Source: Anaerolineaceae bacterium (GTDB taxonomy: Bacteria > Chloroflexota > Anaerolineae > Promineifilales > Promineifilaceae). Taken from it: 54,226 bases of DNA. Below are positions 24,523-34,600 of the stretch, piece after piece. Each line of letters begins with the position of its first letter. Within the stretch, counting starts at the first letter, position 1. The notes below the pieces were generated by a model that made no database searches, had not been told where the DNA came from, and saw only the letters and a program-made list of their open reading frames with translations. A program made the position numbers and the translations under genes. Location of the stretch: contig PABI01000098.1 of assembly GCA_002699125.1 (NCBI GenBank), forward strand, positions 1 through 54,226, written 5' to 3'.

Positions 24523-25116
24523 TCAGTTAAGTGGATGGCCGAAATGGGGCACCATTTCCCAATCGGAAATGGGCCAATAGACGACCATTGCCTTGCCAAT
24601 AATATTTTCTTCCGGCAAAAATCCCCAGGAGTGTGAGTCGCTGGAGCTGTTGCGATTGTCTCCCAGCACGAAAAATTCATCCTGGGGAACCGTCCAGTCG
24701 CCAGAGTAAGTTGGCTCTGCCTGAATGTAGGGTTCGGCCAGTAACACACCGTTGACCATCACCTGCCGGTCGCGAATCTCCACATGATCGCCGGGCACGC
24801 CAATGACCCGCTTGATTAAATTTAGGTCGCTGTTGGGATGCTCAAAAACGATAATGTCTCCGTGATCCGGTTCGTTTAAATAGTAGCTGAAGTTATTAAT
24901 CAGCAGATACTGTCCATTCTCCAAAGTTGGGTTCATGCTGCTGCCGTCAATACGGTAGCGGCCAACAAAGCTATTGACCAGCCAGAATATGAAGAAGGTC
25001 AGGAGTAATGTCTCGACAATTTCACGAACGACGAGCTCAGTAGGTTGTTTGGCTTCGCTGACGGTTGGCGTGTCGTGGAATGGGGGTTGTGGAACGTTGG
25101 ACTCAGTTAGAGCCAT
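24523..25116 (-). CDS. lepB: Signal peptidase I
   Basis: Start ATG 25116 is chosen because AGGAG lies 9 nt upstream, giving 197 residues. One membrane helix is present near residues 33-50 (ETLLLTFFIFWLVNSFV). The catalytic Ser is in GSSMNPTL and the Lys in LIKRVIGVPGD; box E is GDNRNSSSDSHSWG. It cleaves signal peptides of exported proteins at the outer face of the membrane. It is immediately upstream of rpiB (2 bp), so the microcompartment genes may be cotranscribed with it. That is a positional oddity, not evidence of a shared function. Confidence 0.95.
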   Translation of the reverse strand: MALTESNVPQPPFHDTPTVSEAKQPTELVVREIVETLLLTFFIFWLVNSFVGRYRIDGSSMNPTLENGQYLLINNFSYYLNEPDHGDIIVFEHPNSDLNLIKRVIGVPGDHVEIRDRQVMVNGVLLAEPYIQAEPTYSGDWTVPQDEFFVLGDNRNSSSDSHSWGFLPEENIIGKAMVVYWPISDWEMVPHFGHPLN

Positions 25117-25326
25117 GAAATGATTTCTCCTGAAGATATTAGAAATTATAAACGACGCCAAAAGGTGCGGCAAACCGGTTTCTCTGGCGCAGCTTTGCGT
25201 GTTGCCCGAACGGGTTCGGGTATCGTAGTAGAGATTGGCGGTTTCGTAAAGTATTTGCCAAATTTATTACCTAAACAATCACGATAAGCGGCCTTTGCGC
25301 GAATCAAGATTTATGCTGAATTTAGT

Positions 25327-25355
25327 TTGCATACCGTTTGAGGCGCGGCTATACT
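25327..25355 (+). promoter_or_regulatory. Sigma-70-type promoter of tRNA-Lys
   Basis: TTGCAT (25327-25332), a 17-bp spacer and TATACT (25350-25355) lie 13 bp before the tRNA 5' end, so transcription would begin just upstream of the tRNA. Confidence 0.7.
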
Positions 25356-25368
25356 TGTGCTTCGTTAC

Positions 25369-25441
25369 GGCTCCGTAGCTCAGCTGGCAGAGCAGGTGAC
25401 TTTTAATCACTTGGTCACAGGTTCGAATCCTGTCGGAGTCA
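25369..25441 (+). tRNA. tRNA-Lys (anticodon TTT)
   Basis: A 73-nt cloverleaf: acceptor GGCTCCG/CGGAGTC (one G-U pair), D stem GCTC/GAGC, anticodon stem GGTGA/TCACT with loop CTTTTAA (anticodon TTT at 25402-25404), and T arm ACAGG-TTCGAAT-CCTGT. The discriminator is A. CCA is not encoded. Confidence 0.97.
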
Positions 25442-25449
25442 TACGAATG

Positions 25450-25483
25450 AAAAGCCCCCACATCTATATTTGTGGGGGCTTTT
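25450..25483 (+). terminator. Rho-independent terminator after tRNA-Lys
   Basis: AAAAGCCCCCACA (25450-25462) pairs perfectly with TGTGGGGGCTTTT (25471-25483) around an 8-base loop. It is symmetric, so it could also serve the convergent GH3 gene, whose stop is at 25496. Confidence 0.92.
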
Positions 25484-25495
25484 CGTTTAGCCAGC

Positions 25496-27502
25496 TTAAC
25501 AGTCTGGCAGGGAACTGCTTTCGCTTGTTGTCAGACCATAGCCAAAGGGGAAAAGGGGAGCAGCACAGCCTTCTGTTGGCAGATTGGCAAAATCAAAGGG
25601 CAGCTGATCCATGCTGCGGGGCCAGGTATAGGATAATTTGCCCGTAAATTCGTAATCGCCGAAGAGCACATCGGTGATGCCGCTGCCTTCGGTGCCGGGC
25701 AGCCAGGCGGCGACGAGAGCATCGGCTGTGGGCAGCAACTCGGTGATGATGATCGGCCGTCCGGAGAGCACGATAACCACTAGCTTTTGGCTGCGGGCGC
25801 GTATCCGCTCGATGGCGTTCAGTTCTGGTTCGGTAAGGGTGAGATTGTTGCTGTCGCCCTGGCCTTCGGCATACGGCCGTTCCCCCACCACCACAATCCC
25901 CACATCGGCCATTAGCGGATTGCCGCTGTCATCTGTGATGCGCTCAAAGTTGCCAAAACGGTTGTAGTTGAGCTGAGTATTGGCTGAGATGGTGTTTTCG
26001 ATGCCCTCTAGAATGGTCGTGCCGGGAGTGATGTTCCCTTCGCGTCCCTGCCATTCAATCGACCAACCACCTGACTGAATGCCGATGTCATCCGCTCCTT
26101 CACCAGCGACGAAGATAACGGCCGTCCCCCGGTCGATCGGCAGCGTTGCGCCATCATGGTGCAGCAGCACCAGCGATTCGCGCACCGCCTGGCGAGCCAG
26201 TTCACGGTGGGCGTCGGAGCCAACAGTTTGCAGAAGCGATTCATCGGCAAACGGCCGTTCAAACAGCCCCAGCTCAAACTTCACCGTTAAAATGCGGCGC
26301 ACGGCATCGTCGATGCGTGCCTGCGGCACATCGCCATTTTCCACGGCGGCGGTCAAAGCGTCGATGAAGATGGTGTATTTGCCGGGCACCATGTTCATGT
26401 CGATGCCGGCGTTGATGGCGGCAACCACGGCTTCGTAATAGTTGCTGTCCACCTGATCAATTCCGGCCCAATCAGAAACGACAAAGCCGGTGAAGCCCAG
26501 CTCGCCTTTCAGCACGTCGGTGATGAGGTACTGCTGCTCGTGCATTTTGGTGCCGTTCCAGCTGGAGAAAGAGATCATCACGCTGCGCGCCCCAGCATCA
26601 ATGGCGGCGATGTAGGGCGGCAAATGCACGGCGCGCAGGGTGGCTTCGTTTACCTGGGTATCTCCCTGGTCAATCTGGTAATCGTCGGTGGTGGACGTGC
26701 CCCAGGTGGTGCCACCATCCCCCAAAAAATGTTTGGCGGTGCCGATGATACTGTCTACGGCCGTTAAATCATCCCCTTGCAGCCCAATCAGGTAAGCCTG
26801 GCCCAGCTCCGTCACCAACTCGGTGTTTTCGCTGTAGCCTTCGTAGGTACGACCCCAGCGGATGTCTTGGGGCACGGTGATGGTGGGGGCGTAATTCCAG
26901 AAGATGCCGGTTGCGGCCGTTTCCAACGCGGTCACCCGGCCAATTTCTTGCACCAGGTTTGCATTCCTGGTGGCTCCCAGGGCGATGTTGTGCGGGAAAA
27001 GAACCGCACCTTCGACGTTGCTGTGGCCGTGTACTGCATCGACGCCGTAAAGTAAGGGAATGGCCAGCCGTGTTTCCAGGGCGTATGCCTGGTAACCATT
27101 CACCATCTCCAGCCAGGCGGCGGGATTGTTATCGGCCGGGTAGCCGCCGCCACCGCTGAGCAACGCGCCAATCGCCAGTTCGGTAATGTTCTCTTCAATG
27201 ATGCTGTTTTTCTCCACCAGCGTCATCTGCCCGATCTTTTCGGCCAGGGTCATCTGGTTGAGCAAATCTGCGGCTCGTTCGGCGGGGGCGAGGGTGGGGT
27301 TGAGATACGGCCGTGTTTCCTCTGCTGCCTCGCTGTTTGCCGCTTCGGCAATGTCTGTTGGTGGATTGGCTGAAGAGGTGGGGATGGATACGGCCGTTTC
27401 CTCCGGTTGCTCCTGGCAGCCTGCCAGCAGGATGAACAATATGAAAAGTAATGCGGTAAAGGTAATAAGTTGACTTTTGTTTCGATGTTGAGAAAAAATC
27501 AT
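25496..27502 (-). CDS. Glycoside hydrolase family 3 beta-glucosidase-like lipoprotein
   Basis: Start ATG 27502 (CGGAGAA upstream) gives 668 residues. The N-terminus ends in lipobox LLAGC near residue 29, so the enzyme should be anchored outside the cytoplasmic membrane. The GH3 N-domain is clear: LLNQMTLAEKIGQMT, PLLYGVDAVHGHSNV, AKHFLGDGGT and nucleophile Asp in GFVVSDWAGID. The C-domain holds LLHHDGATLPI and VIVLSGRPIIITELLP. It hydrolyses terminal beta-glucosides or related oligosaccharides. It is divergent from moeA, with 170 bp between the starts. Confidence 0.94.
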   Translation of the reverse strand: MIFSQHRNKSQLITFTALLFILFILLAGCQEQPEETAVSIPTSSANPPTDIAEAANSEAAEETRPYLNPTLAPAERAADLLNQMTLAEKIGQMTLVEKNSIIEENITELAIGALLSGGGGYPADNNPAAWLEMVNGYQAYALETRLAIPLLYGVDAVHGHSNVEGAVLFPHNIALGATRNANLVQEIGRVTALETAATGIFWNYAPTITVPQDIRWGRTYEGYSENTELVTELGQAYLIGLQGDDLTAVDSIIGTAKHFLGDGGTTWGTSTTDDYQIDQGDTQVNEATLRAVHLPPYIAAIDAGARSVMISFSSWNGTKMHEQQYLITDVLKGELGFTGFVVSDWAGIDQVDSNYYEAVVAAINAGIDMNMVPGKYTIFIDALTAAVENGDVPQARIDDAVRRILTVKFELGLFERPFADESLLQTVGSDAHRELARQAVRESLVLLHHDGATLPIDRGTAVIFVAGEGADDIGIQSGGWSIEWQGREGNITPGTTILEGIENTISANTQLNYNRFGNFERITDDSGNPLMADVGIVVVGERPYAEGQGDSNNLTLTEPELNAIERIRARSQKLVVIVLSGRPIIITELLPTADALVAAWLPGTEGSGITDVLFGDYEFTGKLSYTWPRSMDQLPFDFANLPTEGCAAPLFPFGYGLTTSESSSLPDC

Positions 27503-27672
27503 GAAGTTCTCCGATGTTTGTTGTTTGCGCAAAGCAGGCACATTGGACTTTATTCATTTCATAAACTTTCCCGCTTCTCCCCGAATGTTGAATATTGTGT
27601 CAAACTATGTCTGCATATGGTTGTTTGGTATGATACGGTTATTCATCAGAAATTTCACAAACCCTTTTTGCT

Positions 27673-29763
27673 ATGAGCCAGAAAACGCACAAACGTAACG
27701 TTTATTTAGAAGACATCCCCCTCGATGAAGCGCGGGCGGCTTTTCAGACAGCGCTGCAAGCGGCCGGCTGGTGGCAGCCGCTGGAGGCGGAGGAAATTCC
27801 GTTGGCGCAGGCGAACGGCCGTATCACTGCTCGCGCCGTCTGGGCCAAAATTTCCTCACCCCATTACCACGCCAGCGCCATGGATGGCTACGCTCTGCGC
27901 GCCCAGGACAGCGAAGGCGCCACCGAAACCCAGCCGCGCCAATTCACCCTGGTAGAAAATTGGGACACGCCGCCAACCGAACCGCGTCCCATTCGCCCGG
28001 TCAACACGGGTCATCCCTTGCCCCCTTGGGCTAACGCCGTCGTGATGATTGAGCATACGCAGGCAGTGAAACTGCCAGACGGCCGTGCCGGTATCGAAAT
28101 TCGAGCCAGCCTGCCGCCGTGGCAGCACGTCCGGCCCATGGGTGAAGATATGGTGGCCACCGAGCTGGTGCTTCCTGCCAATCACAAGCTGCGCCCGGTT
28201 GATTTGGGCGCATTGGCGGGATCTGGTCACGCGACTGTGTCTGTGTACCGGCAGCCGCGCGTGGCTATCATTCCCACCGGCTCTGAACTGGTTTCCACAG
28301 AAAGCGTGGCGGAGAACGGCATTCAGCCGGGACAGATTATTGAATACAACAGCATGGTGCTGGCGGCGCAGGTGGCCGATTGGGGTGGGCTGCCCACCCG
28401 CTGGCCCATCGTGCCGGATGAGTTTGAAGCGATTCAAACGGCCGTACGCCTGGCCGCCCAGCATCACGATCTCATCCTGCTCAACGCCGGTTCTTCTGCC
28501 GGCAGTGAAGATTATACGGCTGCGGTGGTGCAATCGCTGGGACAGCTGCTGGTACATGGCGTGGCCGTGCGGCCGGGGCATCCGGTTATTTTGGGCATGG
28601 TTGATAATGACAAATTGACTGCGACCTCAGGTCGCTTAGGACAAGGTGACAAGGTGACAAATGAGCCTGTCACCCCGTCACCCAGTCACTCTGTCATTCC
28701 GATAATAGGCGTGCCCGGCTATCCTGTCAGTGCGGCACTCACTGGGGAGATTTTTGTGGAGCCGCTTTTGGCGCGTTGGCAGGGGCAGCGACCGTACCAA
28801 CCATCCACCATTACGGCCACCCTGACCCGCAAAGTGAATTCGCCCACCGGTGACGATGATTTTGTGCGCGTGGCCGTGGGGGAGGTGAACGGCCGTTTTG
28901 TCACCACACCGATCAGCCGGGGAGCTGGCGTCATTACCTCGCTGGTGCGGGCCGACGGCATCATGCGCATTCCGCGCTTCAGCGAAGGGGCCGATGCCGG
29001 CAGCAAAGTGACCGTACATCTTTATCGCGATGCCCGCGACCTGGCCCGTACCATTCTGGCTATCGGCAGCCATGATTTGACGCTGGACCTCATCGCCCAA
29101 TTCTTAGCGGAGCGCGGTGGGGGGCGATTGGCCTCGGCCAATGTGGGCAGCCTGGGCGGACTGGTGGCCCTGCGCCGGGGTGAAAGCCATCTGGCCGGAG
29201 CGCATCTGCTAGACCCGGAGACGGGCATCTACAACCAGAGTTATGTGCGCCGCTATCTGCCTAACGAAGACGTCGTGCTGGTGACGCTAGTGGGGCGAGA
29301 GCAGGGTTGGCTGGTGCCTGCCGGCAATCCCAATGACATCCAGGGTTGGGCAGCAGCGGCACGGGATGATGTGCAGTTTGTGAATCGGCAGCGGGGCGCG
29401 GGCACACGCGTGCTGCTGGATTATGAATTAGGCAAATTGGGGATCAAGCCGGAGCAGGTGCGGGGTTACGGCCGTGAAGAATACACCCATCTGGCGGTGG
29501 CGGCGGCCATCGTTTCTGGCGCGGCTGATTTTGGGCTGGGCATCCAGGCGGCGGCGCGGGCGCTTAAGCTGGACTTTGTGCCATTAGCCCACGAGCAGTA
29601 CGATCTGGTGATGACCCGGCAAACGTATGAGAGTGAACGGCTACGACCGTTGCTGGACCTGTTGCATGACGATGGTTTTAAAACGGCCGTGGCGGCCATG
29701 CCCGGATACGATGTTTCGGTAATGGGGAAAATTATGGAGATCGCAGCGATTAATCCTGACTAA
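27673..29763 (+). CDS. moeA: Molybdopterin molybdenumtransferase MoeA fused to PBP-like domain
   Basis: Residues 1-~430 are MoeA: LAQANGRITARAVWA, HASAMDGYALRA, VNTGHPLPPWANAVVMIEH, the GSELV region, and IIGVPGYPVSAALTGEIFVEPLL. MoeA inserts molybdate into adenylylated molybdopterin. Residues ~450-696 form a periplasmic-binding-protein-like domain (LIAQFLAERGGGRLASANVGSLGGL, RQRGAGTRVLLDYEL, VSGAADFGLGIQAAA) as in known MoeA–PBP fusions, perhaps sensing molybdate or an oligomeric partner. Within MoeA, residues ~311-340 (DNKLTATSGRLGQGDK region) are an apparent insertion encoded by GGTGACAAGGTGACAA repeat DNA at ~28604-28700. The frame is kept. Confidence 0.92.
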   Translation: MSQKTHKRNVYLEDIPLDEARAAFQTALQAAGWWQPLEAEEIPLAQANGRITARAVWAKISSPHYHASAMDGYALRAQDSEGATETQPRQFTLVENWDTPPTEPRPIRPVNTGHPLPPWANAVVMIEHTQAVKLPDGRAGIEIRASLPPWQHVRPMGEDMVATELVLPANHKLRPVDLGALAGSGHATVSVYRQPRVAIIPTGSELVSTESVAENGIQPGQIIEYNSMVLAAQVADWGGLPTRWPIVPDEFEAIQTAVRLAAQHHDLILLNAGSSAGSEDYTAAVVQSLGQLLVHGVAVRPGHPVILGMVDNDKLTATSGRLGQGDKVTNEPVTPSPSHSVIPIIGVPGYPVSAALTGEIFVEPLLARWQGQRPYQPSTITATLTRKVNSPTGDDDFVRVAVGEVNGRFVTTPISRGAGVITSLVRADGIMRIPRFSEGADAGSKVTVHLYRDARDLARTILAIGSHDLTLDLIAQFLAERGGGRLASANVGSLGGLVALRRGESHLAGAHLLDPETGIYNQSYVRRYLPNEDVVLVTLVGREQGWLVPAGNPNDIQGWAAAARDDVQFVNRQRGAGTRVLLDYELGKLGIKPEQVRGYGREEYTHLAVAAAIVSGAADFGLGIQAAARALKLDFVPLAHEQYDLVMTRQTYESERLRPLLDLLHDDGFKTAVAAMPGYDVSVMGKIMEIAAINPD
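28604..28700 (+). repeat. GTGACAAG-type repeat inserted in moeA
   Basis: GGTGACAAGGTGACAA near 28644, then CTGTCACCCCGTCACC and more TCACTCTGTCA words, form a partly inverted word repeat. The same words (CTGTCACCTTGTCACC) occur between genes at ~30391-30425. It encodes extra residues between two conserved MoeA motifs. Confidence 0.65.
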
Positions 29764-29896
29764 AATTTCCGGAAATATCGAAACTGGCAATATCGGTCAG
29801 AGGATGTGCCCCAATGAGCAGTCTCTCTGCGGCCTGCAAGCCTTGGCTGGCCTTAATCAACCAACTCATCACTTCGGCAGATTTGGAGTCAGCCAT
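29750..29896 (-). pseudogene. Truncated HEPN (HepT-like) partner of MntA
   Basis: ATG 29896 overlaps the mntA stop by 8 bases. The frame encodes 48 residues, MADSKSAEVMSWLIKASQGL, then QAAERLLIGAHPLTDIASFD, then a stop inside the end of moeA. The start fits the first two helices of HEPN proteins that follow MntA genes (W-x-x-x-A..DL..A..LL, then D-x-A-x-F). The conserved region that should follow, with the R-x4-6-H motif and Q-x-x-E-K helix, is missing. It is too short for the ~120-residue family, so the gene appears truncated by the neighbouring moeA end. Confidence 0.6.
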
Positions 29897-30209
29897 ATAG
29901 TAAGGTCCCTTCTCTTAGAACTGTTGAAGCTAAAGATGTTGTAACTTGTTTTGCTTCTTCGAACTCTTCCGCCGTGAGCACGACAACATCTGCAGGAAAA
30001 CTTAACCCCCAAAGTGCATCATAAGCTTTTGTTTCCCGTTCGTGACGAGGAAGAGGAGAATCGGGCATAACAACGAGGAGATCAAAATCGCTGTCCAGAT
30101 TAGCTTCGCCGCGTGCTTGCGAGCCGAAAAGATAAATAGACGTTGGCTTTAATTGGCTCACCAATCGTTCTATTAGCTGATCAAGTTTATTAGAAATTTG
30201 GACAGACAT
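29889..30209 (-). CDS. MntA-type minimal nucleotidyltransferase
   Basis: The 106-residue protein has LFGSQARGEANLDSDFDLLVV, the G-S-x-A-x-G-x5-S-D-x-D motif of minimal nucleotidyltransferases. In HepT/MntA toxin-antitoxin pairs the MntA antitoxin AMPylates the HEPN toxin. The partner expected directly downstream is present only as a 48-codon remnant. With no toxin the protein may be a relic, or may act on another HEPN protein elsewhere in the genome. Confidence 0.88.
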   Translation of the reverse strand: MSVQISNKLDQLIERLVSQLKPTSIYLFGSQARGEANLDSDFDLLVVMPDSPLPRHERETKAYDALWGLSFPADVVVLTAEEFEEAKQVTTSLASTVLREGTLLYG

Positions 30210-30443
30210 CTTATTTTCCTAGAATAGAGTAGGGCCGACTTCGATTTGATTCTAACATAAATACAATTTGCGAGTAAGATGGTATTCTTGTTTGGAAACG
30301 GCCGTTAAGCCCGCCTGACAGATTCTCGTGGTGCAATGGTGGCTGCTAAAAGCTAGAATTCCGGGAAGCGGGCGGTAAGAAGAAACAACATGCCCTGTCA
30401 CCTTGTCACCCCTTCACCTTGTCACAAATAACAGGAGTTTTGC
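30210..30443. other. Intergenic region upstream of PHP gene with GTGACAAG words
   Basis: It contains one AAACGGCCGTTAAG at ~30297, a possible 6-bp stem GCCCGC/GCGGGC (about 30308 and 30369), and CTGTCACCTTGTCACCCC words at 30391-30425. No riboswitch class was recognised. AGGAG at 30432 is the ribosome site for the next gene. Confidence 0.5.
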
Positions 30444-31379
30444 ATGACCCTTTCTTATATTGCTGATTTACATAATCATACAACCGCCTCTGATGGCGAA
30501 TACAACCCGACCGAGCTGGTGCAGGCCGGCAAAGATTTGGGCTTACAGGCGATCGGTGTGACGGATCATGACACGCTCAACGGCCTGGATGAAGCATTGG
30601 CCGCCGGCGAAAAGCTGGGCATTCGAGTGGTGCCCGGGGTAGAAGTGTCGCTGCGGTTTAGACGGCCGTATTTCACCGGCACCCTCCACTATTTACTCTA
30701 CATCCCCTACGACCTGCTGCAAGATGATGATTTCCGTCAGATGGCGACCGCCATTTTTGGCCAGGGGCGCGGCGGTGGCCTGGTGCGGGCGCGCGTCGAA
30801 GCCATCAACGCTGAGTTTGGCCCTGACGGCAAGCAGCCGCTGCTGAAGCAGGCGTTAACCGCCGAAGAGATTGAAGCGCTGGCCGAGAACGTTTCCCGCC
30901 GTCACTTTGCCGTGGCGCTTAAAGAGAATCATGGGCTGGACAAAGAGCAGGTCAATCTGCTCATCGGCAACGACAGCCCGGCCTATGTGCCATCTGGCAT
31001 TGATCCCAAGCAGCTAACGCCGCTGCTGAAAAAGTATCCGCAGCTGGTGCGTATTTTCGCTCATCCGGCGGCCGGTTCGTATCCGGGACAGAGCCTCTAC
31101 AATGAAGTGCTGCCGCCCATCGAAACGGTGGAAATTTTGCTGCCGGAGTTTTTAGACGATGATTTGCTGGGGCTGGACGGGCTGGAAGTGGAATATCCGG
31201 GCCACGCGCCGCAGCACCGCCAGCTGATGGCTGAATGGGCCAGGAACTATAATCTCATCACCAGCGGCGGCTCTGACTGCCACGATCGGGTGGATCGGCC
31301 GTTAGGTGTCGCTGGTATTTCACAAGCAGAGTTGGACGTCTTGCTGGTCCGGCTGCTCAATCCTGAAGTGGTGCCATAG
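30444..31379 (+). CDS. PHP-domain phosphoesterase
   Basis: The 311-residue protein carries all PHP metal-binding motifs: DLHNHTTASDG (residues ~8-18), GVTDHDTL (~38-45), PGVEVSL (~65), an internal FAHPAAG (~210) and SGGSDCHD (~275). PHP enzymes hydrolyse phosphoesters, for example nucleoside 3',5'-bisphosphates (YciV) or histidinol phosphate; the substrate is not clear. The start has AGGAG 8 nt upstream. It is monocistronic, with a strong terminator after it. Confidence 0.9.
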   Translation: MTLSYIADLHNHTTASDGEYNPTELVQAGKDLGLQAIGVTDHDTLNGLDEALAAGEKLGIRVVPGVEVSLRFRRPYFTGTLHYLLYIPYDLLQDDDFRQMATAIFGQGRGGGLVRARVEAINAEFGPDGKQPLLKQALTAEEIEALAENVSRRHFAVALKENHGLDKEQVNLLIGNDSPAYVPSGIDPKQLTPLLKKYPQLVRIFAHPAAGSYPGQSLYNEVLPPIETVEILLPEFLDDDLLGLDGLEVEYPGHAPQHRQLMAEWARNYNLITSGGSDCHDRVDRPLGVAGISQAELDVLLVRLLNPEVVP

Positions 31380-31398
31380 GCATCGTTCCTAATTTAAA

Positions 31399-31438
31399 CA
31401 AAAAAGGCCCGTCCAGTCTGCTGGATGGGCCTTTTTTT
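31399..31438 (+). terminator. Rho-independent terminator after PHP gene
   Basis: AAAAAGGCCCGTCCAG pairs with CTGGATGGGCCTTTTTTT (one G-T pair) around a short loop, 20 bp after the PHP stop. Confidence 0.93.
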
Positions 31439-31649
31439 GTCTCAGGCTGGCTGCGTTCACGCAAAATTTATGGGCTATGGTACTAAATTGCTATGACCAA
31501 CATGTGATATACGGTCCTGTGACCGCCTTCTACAATACAGATTGTTGGAAAAATTGGCGCGTTGATAAATTACCCTGTATTCATTCTTAATTGTGTGCAA
31601 CGGCCGTTTCCAACCCAATATTTAACTTAACTATTTTAGGAAGGAATCT

Positions 31650-34600
31650 ATGTTGCAGTTGAAGCGTGTATCTCATAAATTCGGTCGGCAGACGGCCGTT
31701 TTCACCCGGCGCTATTTTTTCCCCAAGCAAGCGACGAACAAAAAATCATTCAAAATCCATAAAATGATTTTGCTAGTACTTGTAGTCAGTTTATTTTTGC
31801 CGCTGCGTGCCTTTGCTGCGGCTCCTGTGTTTACGGAGGATGGCCCATTTTCCATCACGGAAAATAGCTCAACGGGAACATTTGTGGGGCAGGTAGTGGC
31901 CACAGGTGCCACCAGTTTTGCCATCACGGCCGGCAACGGCACGGGCGGCGGTGCCTTTTCAATTGATAATGGCGGCATTATTCGCGTGGCCGACGGAACA
32001 CAGCTGGATTATGAAACGACACCTCAATTTTCATTAACTGTTGAAGCGACCAATACAGATGGTACAACCCCCACAACCGTCATTATCAATATACAAAACG
32101 TTAACGATCCACCACAAATGGATCAAAGTTTTTATGAATTTTCCATTGATGAAAATCTGCCCAATACCAGTTTGGTAGGGACTGTTTCGGCCACGGATAA
32201 TGACCCTGGGGATATAGTTGTTTATAGCCTTGTACCTGGCCCCATTACTGCTTTTGCTATTGATAGTGATGATGGCGAAATTAGAATCGTGGATACGAGC
32301 CAAATTGATTTTGAATTGGGCCCGACTATGTACACCATTTATGTACTAGCCAGTGACGGTGGTTTGATCGATATTGCACCGGTTTTGATTACGATTGATG
32401 ATGCCAATGATGCACCTGTGGCTGTGGATGATGGCCCATATAATGCCACAGAAGATACACAATTGAATGTCAATTTGGCCAACGGGGTGTTGGCTAATGA
32501 CACCGATCAAGACCAAAATCCGGCTGATACGTTAACGGCCGTACTCGATACCCAACCGACCAACGGAACTGTCAACCTCAATTCTGATGGTAGTTTTAGC
32601 TATATGCCTGATCCCCAGTTTGACGGCACAGACTCCTTCACCTACCATGCCAACGACGGCGAGGATGATTCCAAGATTGCTACCGTCACCATTAATGTTG
32701 TTGGTACCAATGATGCCCCCATCGCCAATAATGACACCTATTCAACTGATGAAGATACCGTGCTCAATGTCCCGGCGGATGGCGTGCTTGGCAACGATAC
32801 CGACCCGGAAAACGATTCGTTAACCGTTTCCACTCATGACGCCACAAGTACGATGGGCGCGGCCGTTTCTGTCAATGCTGATGGAAGCTTTAGTTACGAC
32901 CCGACTGGTTCGGCCACCATTCAAGCCCTCGATGCGGGTGATACCGATACAGACGCATTCACCTACACCATCTCCGATGGCGAGCTGGGAGATACAGCAA
33001 CTGTCACCATTGACCTAGATGGCTTAAACGACGCCCCCGTTGCTACGGATGATGGGACTTATAATGCCACAGAGGATACTGATCTGATCATCAATCTGGC
33101 TGCTAATGGCGTATTGGCCAATGACACAGATGTGGATGCGGATGATGTTGGGAATTTAACGGCCATTTTAAATGCACAAGCGACGAACGGCAGCGTTGTT
33201 CTAAACAGTGATGGCACCTTCACCTATACGCCTGATCCCAACTATAATGGGCCGGACTCCTTCACTTATTTTGCCAACGATGGCACAGTTAATTCCGACA
33301 GCGCGATCGTAACAATCAATGTTGCCAGCGATAATGATGCCCCGGTAATAATCGAGGGAGCGACCATCGGCGTAACCATGAGTGAAGATGGTTCCCCAAC
33401 GGCCTTTTCGCTAACCTTGAATGCCACAGACGCAGAGGATGATACCCTGACCTGGAGCATTTCCTCACCGGCAGCACGCGGAACCGCATCTGCCAGTGGT
33501 ACAGGTAATTCTCAAGTAGTTGGTTATATACCGAACCCCAACTACAGTGGCCTGGACAGTTTTGAAGTTCAAGTCTCAGATGGCAATGGCGGATTTGATA
33601 CGATTACGGTCAATGTAACGATTACGCCAGTAAATGATCCGCCTGTGGCTAACGATGACAGTGATATCAACTGGGCCACAGATGAGGACAATGCCCTAAG
33701 TGTGACTCCGGCTAGCGTGTTAGACAATGACACGGACCCAGAAAATGACGGGCTAACCGTGTCCACTGCTGATGCGGCGAGTGCTATGGGAGCGGCCGTT
33801 ACCGTCAATCCTGACGGAACCTTCAGCTACGACCCAACGGTAATGGGAGCGAGCGCGATTCAAGCACTGGATGCCGGCGATTCAGATACAGATACTTTCA
33901 GCTACACTGCCTCAGATGGGAATGGTGGCACAGACACGGCAACGGTCACGATTGATTTAACCGGCGTGAATGATACCCCTGTCGCCGTAACTGATAGCTA
34001 CAATGCCACAGAAGACACAAACTTGGTGATCAACGTAGCCGCTGGGGTGTTGGATAATGATACGGATGTGGATGCCGATGACGCGAATACATTAACGGCC
34101 GTTCTCGACACAACCACCAGCAACGGCACGCTGACGCTTAACCCCGACGGCAGCTTTAGCTACATGCCCAATGCTGAATACAGCGGTCCTGATTCCTTTA
34201 CTTATCATGCCAATGATGGTGATGTCGATTCCAACATAGTCACCGTAACAATTAATGTGGCCGCCGCTAATGATGCGCCTGTGGCTAACGATGATAGTGA
34301 TATCAGCTGGGCCACAGATGAGGATAATGCCCTCACCGTTGTCGCCCCTGGCGTGTTAGCCAACGACACCGACCAGGAAAACGATACCTTATTCGTCTCT
34401 ACTGCTGATACGACCAGTGCGATGGGCGCGGCCGTTTCTGTCAATGCAGACGGCAGCTTCAGCTATGATCCAAGGTTAGCCAACGCAATTCAAGCTCTTG
34501 ATGCCGGCGATTCTGACACGGACACTTTCGGCTACACGGTTGCAGACGGCAATGGCGGCACAGATACAGCAACGGTCACGATTGCTTTGACCGGGGTGAA

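Noticed and set aside
30297..30430. Possible riboswitch before the PHP gene
   Set aside because: Only a 6-bp stem was found and no known aptamer core.
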